DNA from: Arthrobacter crystallopoietes
Lineage (GTDB): Bacteria; Actinomycetota; Actinomycetes; Actinomycetales; Micrococcaceae
Length of the DNA stretch: 64,000 bases
Assembly (NCBI RefSeq): GCF_002849715.1
Contig: NZ_CP018863.1
Location: 4,278,001-4,342,000, forward strand
Reading direction: 5' to 3'
A program made the position numbers and the translations under genes. The notes beneath the pieces are model-generated. The model worked only from the letters and a program-made list of their open reading frames with translations. It did no database searches and had not been told where the DNA came from. This document shows, piece after piece, positions 53,646 to 61,843 of this stretch (positions are counted from its first letter, which is position 1; each line of letters begins with the position of its first letter).

Positions 53646-54923
53646 ATGCCCCAGTCCCGGACCAACGCCGCAACACCGGCCCCGCTAGCGTCGCCGAAGA
53701 CCACGGCTCGCGGCGCCATGCCGTCCTCAAGCAAGCAGCCGCCAGCTACCGCTGCCACCCTTGACCGGCTCAGGTCGAAGATCGGCGCGCTGTCCACCAC
53801 CACGCTCAAGCGGTTGGAAAGCGAGCTGCCCTGGTACCGCAGCCTTCGTCCCGACGAGCGGGCAGCGCTGGGATTGGTTGCGCAAAAAGGCATCGCGTCC
53901 TTCGTAACCTGGTATGAACGTCCGGCATCGCCTGCCTGGGTCATGAACGACGTTTTCGGAACAGCTCCGACGGAACTTACCCGGTCAATCAGCCTGCAAC
54001 GCGCCCTGCAGCTGATCCGGGTGGTGGTTGAAGCGGTGGAGGACCAGGTCGGCGACTTGGCGGGCGGCAGCGACGAAGCATCGCTGCGTGAGGCGGTCCT
54101 GCGGTATTCCAGGGAGGTAGCGTTCGCCGCAGCTGACGTCTACGCGCGTGCCGCCGAGACCCGCGGAGCCTGGGACACAAGGCTGGAGGCACTTGTCGTC
54201 GACGCCATCCTGCGGGGCGAGAGTTCGGACGCTCTGCGGTCGCGCATCGCCGCCGTCGGCTGGAAATCGGCCGGCAGGATTACCGTCATGGTGGGTAGCT
54301 CCCCGCCGGAGCCAAGCCCGTCCTTCGTCGCCGAAATACGCCGAGCCAGCTCACGGTTCGCCGATGACACTTTGGTGGGAATCCAGGGCGAGAGGCTGAT
54401 TCTGGTACTGGGCGGCATCTCCGACCAGGGCTCGGCCTTTATCCGGCTCAGCGAGCTGTTCGGCCCCGGCCCGGTGGTCTATGGGCCGGAAGCCAAATCG
54501 CTCGTAGAAGCCAGCATGTCGGCGCAGGCAGCATTCGCCGGCCTCTCGGCTGCCCGGGCCTGGCCAGGTGCGCCACGTCCGGTGGCAGCAAACGACCTGT
54601 GGCCCGAACGTGTCATGTCGGGAGACGACGCCGCACGCCGCGACCTGTACAAATACATCTACGTGCCGCTGGTCAACGCTGGAAACGGACTCAGCGAAAC
54701 ACTCTCCAGTTACCTGTCCCTTGGCCATTCCCTGGAGGCAACCGCCAGGGAACTCTTCGTCCATGCCAATACCGTGCGGTACCGTCTGCGGAGAGTCTGT
54801 GACGTGACCGGCTGGGATCCGCTGCTCCCCCGCGAGGCGTTCGTTCTGCAAACAGCCCTCGTTGTTGGCCGTCTCGTAGCAGCGTCACGCCCCGCCCAGG
54901 AGCGCGCGCCTACTCGGCAGTAA
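53646..54923 (+). CDS. fasR: PucR-type regulator of fatty-acid synthesis (FasR-like)
   Basis: 425 residues from ATG 53646; the open frame reaches back into the aceE terminator, which cannot be coding. Pro/Ala/Thr-rich start, a central GGDEF-like/CdaR-type domain with no catalytic residues, and a C-terminal PucR helix-turn-helix: LSLGHSLEATARELFVHANTVRYRLRRV-type block near residues 355-385. Position directly upstream of fabD matches FasR of Streptomyces coelicolor and Rv2242 of M. tuberculosis, which activates or controls the fabD operon. An inverted repeat between this gene and fabD is a candidate binding site. Confidence 0.85.
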   Translation: MPQSRTNAATPAPLASPKTTARGAMPSSSKQPPATAATLDRLRSKIGALSTTTLKRLESELPWYRSLRPDERAALGLVAQKGIASFVTWYERPASPAWVMNDVFGTAPTELTRSISLQRALQLIRVVVEAVEDQVGDLAGGSDEASLREAVLRYSREVAFAAADVYARAAETRGAWDTRLEALVVDAILRGESSDALRSRIAAVGWKSAGRITVMVGSSPPEPSPSFVAEIRRASSRFADDTLVGIQGERLILVLGGISDQGSAFIRLSELFGPGPVVYGPEAKSLVEASMSAQAAFAGLSAARAWPGAPRPVAANDLWPERVMSGDDAARRDLYKYIYVPLVNAGNGLSETLSSYLSLGHSLEATARELFVHANTVRYRLRRVCDVTGWDPLLPREAFVLQTALVVGRLVAASRPAQERAPTRQ

Positions 54924-54930
54924 CAACCTA

Positions 54931-54954
54931 CCCTTGTAGACTTCCTACAAAGGG
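54931..54954. promoter_or_regulatory. Inverted repeat upstream of fabD, candidate FasR site
   Basis: TTGTAG-N5-CTACAA is a perfect core, extended to CCCTT(G)TAG / CTACAAAGGG with one base unpaired. It lies between fasR and fabD, 64-87 bases before the fabD start, where an activator would bind. Confidence 0.5.
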
Positions 54955-55017
54955 ATCAGGCGAGCTTCGTTTGTCAAAACACCCTAAGAAACCCAACCTC
55001 TTTGGAAAGCTGGATAA

Positions 55018-55998
55018 GTGCTTGCAATTGTCTGCCCGGGCCAGGGCTCCCAGACCCCAGGATTCCTCTCCCCTTGGCTAGACGTCCCCGGCGTCGCTGA
55101 GCACCTGAACTTGCTCAGCGACATTGCGAAGCTGGACCTCGTAGCCCACGGAACCACTTCCGATGAAGAGACCATCAAAGATACAGCCGTTGCCCAGCCG
55201 CTAATCGTCGCGGCCGGCCTCATTGCAGCCAGAGCGCTGATGGCGGACGAGCCGCTCGATCTTTCCACGGTTGTGGCCGGACACTCCGTCGGCGAGATTA
55301 CCGCCTCGGCCATTGCCGGCGCCCTGACGGAAAACGATGCGATGGCCTTTGTCCGCGAACGCGCCAACGCGATGGCCCAGGCCGCCGCACAGACCCCGAC
55401 AGGCATGAGTGCGGTGCTCGGCGGAGGCGAGGCGGAAGTTCTCGCAGCTATCGACGCCGCGGGGCTCACCCCCGCGAATGCGAACGGCGGCGGGCAGATC
55501 GTGGCAGCGGGCACCTTTGACCAACTCCAGAAGCTGGCTGACAATCCTCCAGCCAAGGCCCGAGTCATCCCGCTGAAGGTAGCCGGTGCTTTCCATACCG
55601 AGCACATGGCGCCCGCCGTCAGTGTCTTGGAAAGCTTGCGCCCACAGCTTTCCCCTGCTTCGCCGGCGCTAACGCTGCTCTCCAACAACGACGGCGAACC
55701 GGTTGCCGGGGGCGAACAGAACCTGGACAGTCTGATCGCCCAGGTCTCCAGGCCTGTCCGCTGGGATCTGTGCATGGAAGAGCTGCTCTCCGTGGGTGTG
55801 ACCGGTCTACTCGAACTGCCGCCGGCGGGGACGCTGACCGGGCTGGCTAAGCGTGGCATGAAGGGCGTCGCTACAATGGCGCTGAAATCCCCCGACCAGC
55901 TCGAGCAGGCCCGCGCCTTCATCGCCGAACACACACAGCAGACACCGGCCGGCGTCGTACTTACCAATGAACATAAGTCTGGAGACATCCACCAGTGA
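55018..55998 (+). CDS. fabD: Malonyl-CoA:ACP transacylase
   Basis: 326 residues from GTG with GGAAAG eight bases upstream. GQGSQTPG at 8-15, active serine in GHSVGE (Ser90), the later His in FHTEHM, and an expected Gln/Asn in the C-terminal part. It moves malonyl from CoA to acyl-carrier protein for chain extension. The stop overlaps the fabH start (GTGA). Confidence 0.96.
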   Translation: MLAIVCPGQGSQTPGFLSPWLDVPGVAEHLNLLSDIAKLDLVAHGTTSDEETIKDTAVAQPLIVAAGLIAARALMADEPLDLSTVVAGHSVGEITASAIAGALTENDAMAFVRERANAMAQAAAQTPTGMSAVLGGGEAEVLAAIDAAGLTPANANGGGQIVAAGTFDQLQKLADNPPAKARVIPLKVAGAFHTEHMAPAVSVLESLRPQLSPASPALTLLSNNDGEPVAGGEQNLDSLIAQVSRPVRWDLCMEELLSVGVTGLLELPPAGTLTGLAKRGMKGVATMALKSPDQLEQARAFIAEHTQQTPAGVVLTNEHKSGDIHQ

Positions 55999-57062
55999 GC
56001 ACCCCCGTCATGCGCCAGTCCCAACTGCGCGAACATTCCCGCATCCTCGGTATGGGCGCTTTCCGGCCCGATGTCATCGTCACCAACGACGATGTCTGCC
56101 AGTGGATTGAGTCCTCGGACGAATGGATCCGACAGCGGACCGGAATCGTGACACGCCACCGGGCCGGGGCGGATACCTCTGTTGTGGACATGGCCGAGGG
56201 CGCCGCCAACGAAGCACTCCAAAAGGCAGGCATCGAGGCCTCCCAGCTCGGGGCCGTCATCGTCTCGACAGTCTCGCACCCGTACGCCACGCCGTCGGCC
56301 GCTGCTGCCCTGGCAGACCGGCTTGGAGCAACGCCCGCGCCGGCATTCGATATTTCCGCTGCCTGCGCCGGCTATTGCTACGGCATTGCCCAGGGCGATG
56401 CCCTGGTCCGTTCCGGCGCAGCCGAATACGTGCTGGTAGTAGGAGCTGAGAAGCTTTCGGATGTAATCGACAACTCCGAACGGACCATCTCCTTCCTGCT
56501 CGGCGACGGTGCTGGCGCCGTTGTGATCGGCCCTTCCGACACCCCCGGCATCGGACCGTCGGTTTGGGGCTCGGACGGGAGCAAGTGGGACGTCATCGGC
56601 ATGACCCATTCGCTGAACGACGTGCGTGAGCTGTCCTTGGCGGCAGAGGCTGCAGGCTCTCTCTCCGCAGCCGCTGAAGAACGGACCGAGGACGGCAAGA
56701 AGCTGTGGCCCACCTTGCGGCAGGACGGACAGTCGGTCTTCCGCTGGGCCGTGTGGGAAATGGCCAAGGTTGCCAAGCGCGCCCTGGACGAGGCCGGAGT
56801 CAAGCCGGAGGAGCTGGCCGCATTCGTCCCCCATCAGGCCAATATGCGCATCATCGACGAGATGATCAAGCAGCTCAAGCTTCCGGAAAGTGTCGTGGTC
56901 GCCCGCGACATTGCAGACGCAGGGAACACGTCCGCCGCTTCCATCCCGCTGGCCGCGCACCGGCTGCTGCAGGAGAACCCGCAGCTCAGCGGAGGCCTGG
57001 CGTTGCAGATCGGCTTCGGCGCGGGGCTGGTCTTCGGTGCGCAGGTCGTCGTTCTGCCGTAG
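55995..57062 (+). CDS. fabH: 3-Oxoacyl-ACP synthase III
   Basis: 355 residues from GTG, overlapping fabD by four bases. Thiolase fold with the KAS III triad Cys124 (ISAACAGY), His281 (VPHQAN) and Asn312 (GNTSAAS), and SDEWIRQRTGI near the start. It condenses acetyl- or branched acyl-CoA with malonyl-ACP and thereby sets the fatty-acid starter, including iso/anteiso types in this group. A 122-base gap precedes acpP. Confidence 0.96.
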   Translation: MSTPVMRQSQLREHSRILGMGAFRPDVIVTNDDVCQWIESSDEWIRQRTGIVTRHRAGADTSVVDMAEGAANEALQKAGIEASQLGAVIVSTVSHPYATPSAAAALADRLGATPAPAFDISAACAGYCYGIAQGDALVRSGAAEYVLVVGAEKLSDVIDNSERTISFLLGDGAGAVVIGPSDTPGIGPSVWGSDGSKWDVIGMTHSLNDVRELSLAAEAAGSLSAAAEERTEDGKKLWPTLRQDGQSVFRWAVWEMAKVAKRALDEAGVKPEELAAFVPHQANMRIIDEMIKQLKLPESVVVARDIADAGNTSAASIPLAAHRLLQENPQLSGGLALQIGFGAGLVFGAQVVVLP

Positions 57063-57184
57063 TATCGCAGTCGTTCCGCTGCAAATTCCCCTGCATGTGA
57101 ACAGTTTTCCATTCCAAGCCGTATTCAACGGTTTGACAACCCCGGCCGGACACCGTGCCGGCACCATAAGAAAAGGAGCCTTTA

Positions 57185-57430
57185 ATGGCTAGCAACGAAG
57201 AAATCCTGGCAGGCCTGGCCGAAATCGTTAACGAGGAAACCGGCCTCGCACCCGAAGCTGTCGAGCTGGACAAGTCCTTCACCGACGATCTGGACATTGA
57301 CTCCATCTCCATGATGACGATCGTCGTCAACGCTGAGGAAAAGTTCGGCGTCCGCATCCCCGATGAAGAGGTCAAGAACCTCAAGACCGTCGGCGACGCC
57401 GTGGACTTCATCGCCAACGCCCAGGCGTAA
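57185..57430 (+). CDS. acpP: Acyl carrier protein
   Basis: 81 residues, acidic. DIDSIS holds the phosphopantetheine serine (Ser40); the usual DSL is DSI here. Strong AAGGAG six bases before ATG. The 122 bases upstream contain a consensus TTGACA (57133-57138) but no good -10 at the right spacing, so a private promoter is only possible. It carries the growing acyl chain between Fab enzymes. A hairpin separates it from fabF. Confidence 0.97.
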   Translation: MASNEEILAGLAEIVNEETGLAPEAVELDKSFTDDLDIDSISMMTIVVNAEEKFGVRIPDEEVKNLKTVGDAVDFIANAQA

Positions 57431-57449
57431 GTTTTCCCTTCACAGGGAC

Positions 57450-57481
57450 CGGCGGCCGGATGGAAATCGGTCCGGCCGCCG
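57450..57481 (+). terminator. Hairpin between acpP and fabF (attenuator-like)
   Basis: An 11-base perfect stem (CGGCGGCCGGA and complement) with a ten-base loop, then a T-rich stretch. It lies inside the operon, so it should terminate only partly or stabilise the acpP message. Confidence 0.7.
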
Positions 57482-57523
57482 ACTCTTGCATTTTTGCCCC
57501 ACACCCTTGGAGAGAATGAGTAA

Positions 57524-58759
57524 ATGGCACGCAAAGTAGTCATCACCGGCCTTGGCGCCACCACGCCCATCGGCGGCGACGTCCCGACGATGTGGAAGAA
57601 CGCTCTCAAGGGCGTGTCAGGCGCCCGCACCCTTGAAGACGATTGGGTAGCCCGCTACGAACTCCCCGTAACCTTTGCCTGCCGGGCCTCGAACAAGCCG
57701 GACGAAGTACTGACCCGCGTCGAGGCCAAGCGGATGGATCCCTCCACGCAGTTTGCCGTGGTCGCCTCCCGTGAAGCATGGAAGGACTCGGGCATTGAAG
57801 ATATCGACCACGACCGTCTGGCCGTGGCTTTCGCTACCGGTATCGGCGGCGTCTGGACTCTTCTGGATGCTTGGGACACCCTTCGGGAAAAGGGGCCCCG
57901 CCGGGTCCTGCCGATGACTGTGCCCATGCTGATGCCCAACGGCCCGTCAGCAGCGGTGAGCATGGATCTGGGTGCCCGCGCCGGCGCCCACACTCCCGTT
58001 TCCGCTTGCGCCTCAGGCACCGAGGCCATCGCCATGGGCGTTGATCTCATCCGCGCCGGCAAGGCCGACGTCGTCATGACCGGCGGCGCCGAAGCTGCCA
58101 TCCATGCCATGCCGATCGCCGCCTTCAGCGCCATGCAGGCGCTCTCCAAACGCAACGACGACCCTGAGCACGCCTCACGGCCGTACGATCTGGACCGCGA
58201 CGGATTCGTCATGGGCGAAGGAGCCGGCGCGCTCGTCCTCGAGGCCGAGGAACACGCCCTGGCCCGCGGCGCCCGTATTTATGCCGAACTTGCCGGCTCC
58301 GGAGTCACCGCCGATGCGTACCACATCACCGCCCCGGATCCGGAAGGCCTTGGAGCGACCCGGGCGCTCAAGGCAGCTATGTTTGATGCCCGTGCTCAGG
58401 CCGTAGACGTGGTCCATGTCAATGCCCATGCCACCTCCACCCCGGTCGGCGACAAACCCGAGTACACGGCACTCAAGGCTGCCCTGGGCAATCAGGTGGA
58501 CAATGTCTCGGTCTCGGCAACCAAGTCACAGACCGGACATCTTTTGGGTGCCTCGGGCGCGGTCGAATCTGTCATGACGGCCCTTGCCGTGTACGAACGC
58601 AAGGCGCCTTTGACCATCAACCTTGATAACCAGGATCCAGAGATCCCGCTGGACGTCGTGACCTCCGCCCGGGATTTGCCCAGCGGCGACATTGTGGCGC
58701 TGAACAACTCGTTCGGTTTCGGCGGACATAACGCCGTCGTCGTGTTCCGGAACGCCTGA
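57524..58759 (+). CDS. fabF: 3-Oxoacyl-ACP synthase II
   Basis: 411 residues from ATG with GGAGAG upstream. KAS II fold with Cys162 (VSACASGTEAIA), the His of NAHATSTPVGD and the His of KSQTGHLLGASG. GFGGHN closes the fold. It elongates acyl-ACP chains. Last gene of the fabD-fabH-acpP-fabF set. Only one KAS II is present here, unlike kasA/kasB of mycobacteria, in line with no mycolic acids. Confidence 0.96.
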   Translation: MARKVVITGLGATTPIGGDVPTMWKNALKGVSGARTLEDDWVARYELPVTFACRASNKPDEVLTRVEAKRMDPSTQFAVVASREAWKDSGIEDIDHDRLAVAFATGIGGVWTLLDAWDTLREKGPRRVLPMTVPMLMPNGPSAAVSMDLGARAGAHTPVSACASGTEAIAMGVDLIRAGKADVVMTGGAEAAIHAMPIAAFSAMQALSKRNDDPEHASRPYDLDRDGFVMGEGAGALVLEAEEHALARGARIYAELAGSGVTADAYHITAPDPEGLGATRALKAAMFDARAQAVDVVHVNAHATSTPVGDKPEYTALKAALGNQVDNVSVSATKSQTGHLLGASGAVESVMTALAVYERKAPLTINLDNQDPEIPLDVVTSARDLPSGDIVALNNSFGFGGHNAVVVFRNA

Positions 58760-58792
58760 CCGCACGAAAACCGGAATCCCCGCCGTAGATTA

Positions 58793-58840
58793 GCAAAGGA
58801 GAGGCTGACCAGCGATTCGCTGGGCAGCCTCTCCTTTTGC
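58793..58840. terminator. Terminator after fabF, usable from both sides
   Basis: GCAAAGGAGAGGCTG pairs with CAGCCTCTCC-TTTTGC around a nested ACCAGC/GCTGG hairpin, and a T-run lies on the plus side. It separates fabF from the converging DUF3145 gene. Confidence 0.88.
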
Positions 58841-58882
58841 ATTGCTGTTGTGTGAGCGGCGAAGACGTTTGATGCAGAAGTG

Positions 58883-59386
58883 TCAGCCGACTTGGTGAAG
58901 CCACCGGACGGGCGCGCCCTCGGCCGCATGCCGGAAGGGTTCCAGCTCTTCATCCCAAGCCTCGCCCAGCGCCAAGGACAGCTCGTGGTAAACAGCTGCC
59001 GGATCACCAGCGCCCGTCTCGTAGGCATAGCGGATGCGGTCTTCCGAAACCATGATGTTGCCATGGACATCTGTTGCCGCGTGGAATATGCCGAGTTCGG
59101 GCGTATGCGACCAGCGGCCGCCGTCGACGCCGGGGCTCGGTTCTTCTGTCACCTCATAACGCAGGTGGGCCCAGCCGCGCAAGGCGGACGCCAGCATAGA
59201 ACCTGTTCCCTGTGGACCAATCCACGAGAGTTCGGCCCGGAACATTCCGGGCGCAGCAGGTTGAGGGGTCCAGTCGAGATCCGTTCGCTTGTCCACGACG
59301 GATCCGACGGCCCACTCGATGTGGGGGCATAGCGCTGTAGGCGCCGAATGCACAAACAGCACACCACGCGTCATCACAACAGACAT
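58883..59386 (-). CDS. DUF3145-family protein
   Basis: 167 residues from ATG 59386, which has GGAGG seven bases upstream; a TTG at 59398 overlaps that site. Motifs TRGVLFVHSAPTALCPHIEWA, WTPQPAAPGMFRAELSW, LRGWAHLRYEVTEEPS and DRIRYAYETG fit DUF3145, an actinobacterial family with unknown function. Soluble, no cofactor motif seen. Confidence 0.93.
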   Translation of the reverse strand: MSVVMTRGVLFVHSAPTALCPHIEWAVGSVVDKRTDLDWTPQPAAPGMFRAELSWIGPQGTGSMLASALRGWAHLRYEVTEEPSPGVDGGRWSHTPELGIFHAATDVHGNIMVSEDRIRYAYETGAGDPAAVYHELSLALGEAWDEELEPFRHAAEGAPVRWLHQVG

Positions 59387-59592
59387 CCCATCCTCCAATT
59401 TGCTGTAGGTACGTCTTCCCCAACGACCTTCAGCCCACGGACAGTTATCTGATTCCGACGCTGCTATTGCTCAGGTTGATTCGACGATACATCTATTAGT
59501 ATTTCGTCAACCCGATGGATTATGTGACTCATTCTGCCGCATGTCCGGGAATTCCGCCAGCGTAACTACGGACTTGCCATTCTCCAGTCGTG

Positions 59593-60546
59593 TTAGGCAC
59601 GCGGATGTGCCTGCTTGTAGCTAGCTCGTAGACGATCCACCGAGACATGCGTATAGATCTGAGTAGTCGCCAGAGACTCATGGCCAAGAATCTCCTGGAC
59701 GGCGCGGAGGTCCGCTCCACCGTCGAGGAGATGGGTGGCGGTACTGTGGCGCAATGCGTGCGGGCTGGTGGCGGCGGTGTCGCCCAGTCCGGCAAATAGG
59801 CGTGCGGAAACGTCCCGCACCTGCCGCTGGTCGATGCGTTTTCCCCGGCGGCCCAGAAACAGCGCCGGACCGCTGGCATCCGTGGCCAGTGCTCCCCTGC
59901 CACGGCGAAGCCAATCATCCAACGCAGTAGCCGCAGGAACACCATAGGGAACAGCGCGTTCTTTATTGCCCTTACCCAGCACACGTACCAGCCTGCGGTC
60001 CTGGTCAAGGTCGTCAATGTCCAGTCCGGATAACTCCCCAACACGAATTCCTGTGGCGTAGAGAAGTTCGATCAGCGCCCGGTCCCGCAACGGAACAGGT
60101 TGTCCCTCGGCTGCTTCCGCGGCCAGCGTCGAGAAGAGTTGCTCCACTTGGCGCCGCTGCAGGACGTGGGGCAGCGTCCGTTGGCGTTTGGGGGCCTGCA
60201 ACCGGACTGCAGGATCGCTTCCGATCAGCTCTTCGCGCAGCGCCCAAGCAGTAAACATTCGGGCAGCCGCGGCACGGCGGGCAATGCTGGATCGAGCCAG
60301 GCCGTCCGCATTCATGCTCCCCAGCCAGGCACGTAAAGTCAGCAGACTGAGTCCGCCTAAATCCGTTATGGAGTTGTCCGCCGCGAAGTTGAAGAGCTGT
60401 TGGAGGTCGGCCAGATAGGCACGTGTGGTGTGATCCGAATGAGCACGCTCGGCCGTCAGGTACTTTTCAAATCTGCTGAACGCCAAGCTGAAGCTATCCG
60501 GCCATGGCCGGCCCGATGCTGCTTCCGGCGTCTCACGTGCTTTCAT
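59593..60546 (-). CDS. xerC: Site-specific tyrosine recombinase XerC
   Basis: 317 residues from ATG 60546; a TTG at 60582 is also open. SAM-like N-terminal domain (residues 20-105), then the catalytic domain with the complete set Arg168, Lys192, His263, Arg266, His289 and Tyr298 (GIRVGELSGL, HALRHSTATHLL, GHESLATTQIYTH). With XerD it resolves chromosome dimers at dif. Position in the yraN-yifB-dprA-xerC group is as in other actinobacteria, so this is the housekeeping enzyme, not a phage integrase. Confidence 0.93.
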   Translation of the reverse strand: MKARETPEAASGRPWPDSFSLAFSRFEKYLTAERAHSDHTTRAYLADLQQLFNFAADNSITDLGGLSLLTLRAWLGSMNADGLARSSIARRAAAARMFTAWALREELIGSDPAVRLQAPKRQRTLPHVLQRRQVEQLFSTLAAEAAEGQPVPLRDRALIELLYATGIRVGELSGLDIDDLDQDRRLVRVLGKGNKERAVPYGVPAATALDDWLRRGRGALATDASGPALFLGRRGKRIDQRQVRDVSARLFAGLGDTAATSPHALRHSTATHLLDGGADLRAVQEILGHESLATTQIYTHVSVDRLRASYKQAHPRA

Positions 60547-60634
60547 CGTTTCCACTGTCCTCGATCCCGGTCTCGAACTCAAGACGCCACACGTTAGGCC
60601 TCGGCAGGAATTTGGAAGCTAGCACGACCCAGCT

Positions 60635-61843
60635 TCAACTGCGCTGTTGCCGCCGCCAACCGGACGAATCCTGCTGGGCAAGGGACATGATTTCCAGCCG
60701 GCCGAGCCCCGCCAGCACTGTCCTCATCGGCAACCCGGCAACAGCCGAAAGCTTCTCGACCGTGGTTCCCTGCCTCACGGGCAGTGCGTCCAGCAGGAGC
60801 AGGTCTTCCACGCTGAGACCATCGTGATCGGAGAGCGGCACCTGCTGCTCTGCGGCGGCCCCAGCGTCAAGGGGTCCCGCCAATTCAGCGACTTCCGCAG
60901 CGTCCGTTACGCAGACTGCGCTGCCGTCCCGCAGCAGCCGGTGCGTGCCGGCCGAGTTCGCCGAGTAAATGGATCCCGGCACTGCCCCGACCGGACGCCC
61001 CAGTCCTGCAGCATGGTGCGCCGTGTTCAGTGCTCCCGATCGCCACCGGGCTTCTACAACTACCGTGGTACCCGCCAATGCGGCGATCAAACGGTTGCGC
61101 TGGAGGAACCGCCAGCGAGTGGGCGCGGCGCCCGGCGGCAGCTCAGAGAGCAGAAGGCCTCGGCTCGCCACTGTTCGAAGCAGTTCCTCATTCCCCGCCG
61201 GATAGTAGCGGTCCAGCCCGCACGCCATGATGGCAATTGTGGCTGGCCAGTGCCCTGGCTCCGCGGCTGCCAGGGCGGACCGATGCGCCTGGGCGTCGAT
61301 GCCGTAGGCGCCTCCGGAAGCCACGCAGTAGCCCTTCTGCGTCAGGCCCGCTGCAAGGTCGCCGGTAGCAGAGTTGCCGTAGTTCGTGCTGTCCCTCGAA
61401 CCAACCACGGCTATGGTGCGTTCTGCTGGGGGAATTCCGTGTGAATGTTGCCCGCGGGTCCACAGGCACAGCGGTTCTGCAAGCTCCAGATCAGCCAATT
61501 CCACAGGCCAAGACTCATCGCCTGGCACCAGAACGGTCCCACCAAGGCGCTCGATCGTGGCCAGGTCCCGCTCCGGGTCCAGATCCTTAATACGCGGACG
61601 CCAGCGCTGCAGGGCCTCGGAAAGCATACCCTGCTGGCTGCGTGACTGCTCCCGGTTCAGCAGACGGTACAGCTCAGCCTGCAGCTCCGGCCCCGGATTC
61701 ACCTCGCCTGTAGCGATACGCAGCCCATCCAGGGCACCAACGGCCGCGACAAGGGCCAGACCCACCCAGTCCGAAGGCTCCATCAGCCGTGATAGGGCCG
61801 CCCGCGCCCTGCGGTCGGCGGCCCGTGTAGTCGTCGTCATCAT
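60635..61843 (-). CDS. dprA: DNA-processing protein DprA
   Basis: 402 residues. The start ATG overlaps the yifB stop (ATGA). Rossmann-like DprA core with VVGSRDSTNYG, VASGGAYGIDAQAHRSAL, GLDRYYP, LLSELPPGAAPTRWRFLQRNRLIA and VVEARWRSGALNTA, then a C-terminal winged-helix-like tail. It loads RecA on incoming single-stranded DNA in natural transformation. Other com genes are not in the window. Confidence 0.95.
   Translation of the reverse strand: MMTTTTRAADRRARAALSRLMEPSDWVGLALVAAVGALDGLRIATGEVNPGPELQAELYRLLNREQSRSQQGMLSEALQRWRPRIKDLDPERDLATIERLGGTVLVPGDESWPVELADLELAEPLCLWTRGQHSHGIPPAERTIAVVGSRDSTNYGNSATGDLAAGLTQKGYCVASGGAYGIDAQAHRSALAAAEPGHWPATIAIMACGLDRYYPAGNEELLRTVASRGLLLSELPPGAAPTRWRFLQRNRLIAALAGTTVVVEARWRSGALNTAHHAAGLGRPVGAVPGSIYSANSAGTHRLLRDGSAVCVTDAAEVAELAGPLDAGAAAEQQVPLSDHDGLSVEDLLLLDALPVRQGTTVEKLSAVAGLPMRTVLAGLGRLEIMSLAQQDSSGWRRQQRS

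Noticed and set aside
54984..57167. A 727-codon open frame antisense to fabD and fabH
   Set aside because: It runs across two genes with clear catalytic motifs on the other strand and is typical of high-GC shadow frames.
59593..60546. Phage or integron integrase, hinting at a mobile element
   Set aside because: Full XerC residue set and the conserved yraN-yifB-dprA-xerC neighbourhood show a housekeeping recombinase. No attachment-site repeats or phage genes were seen.
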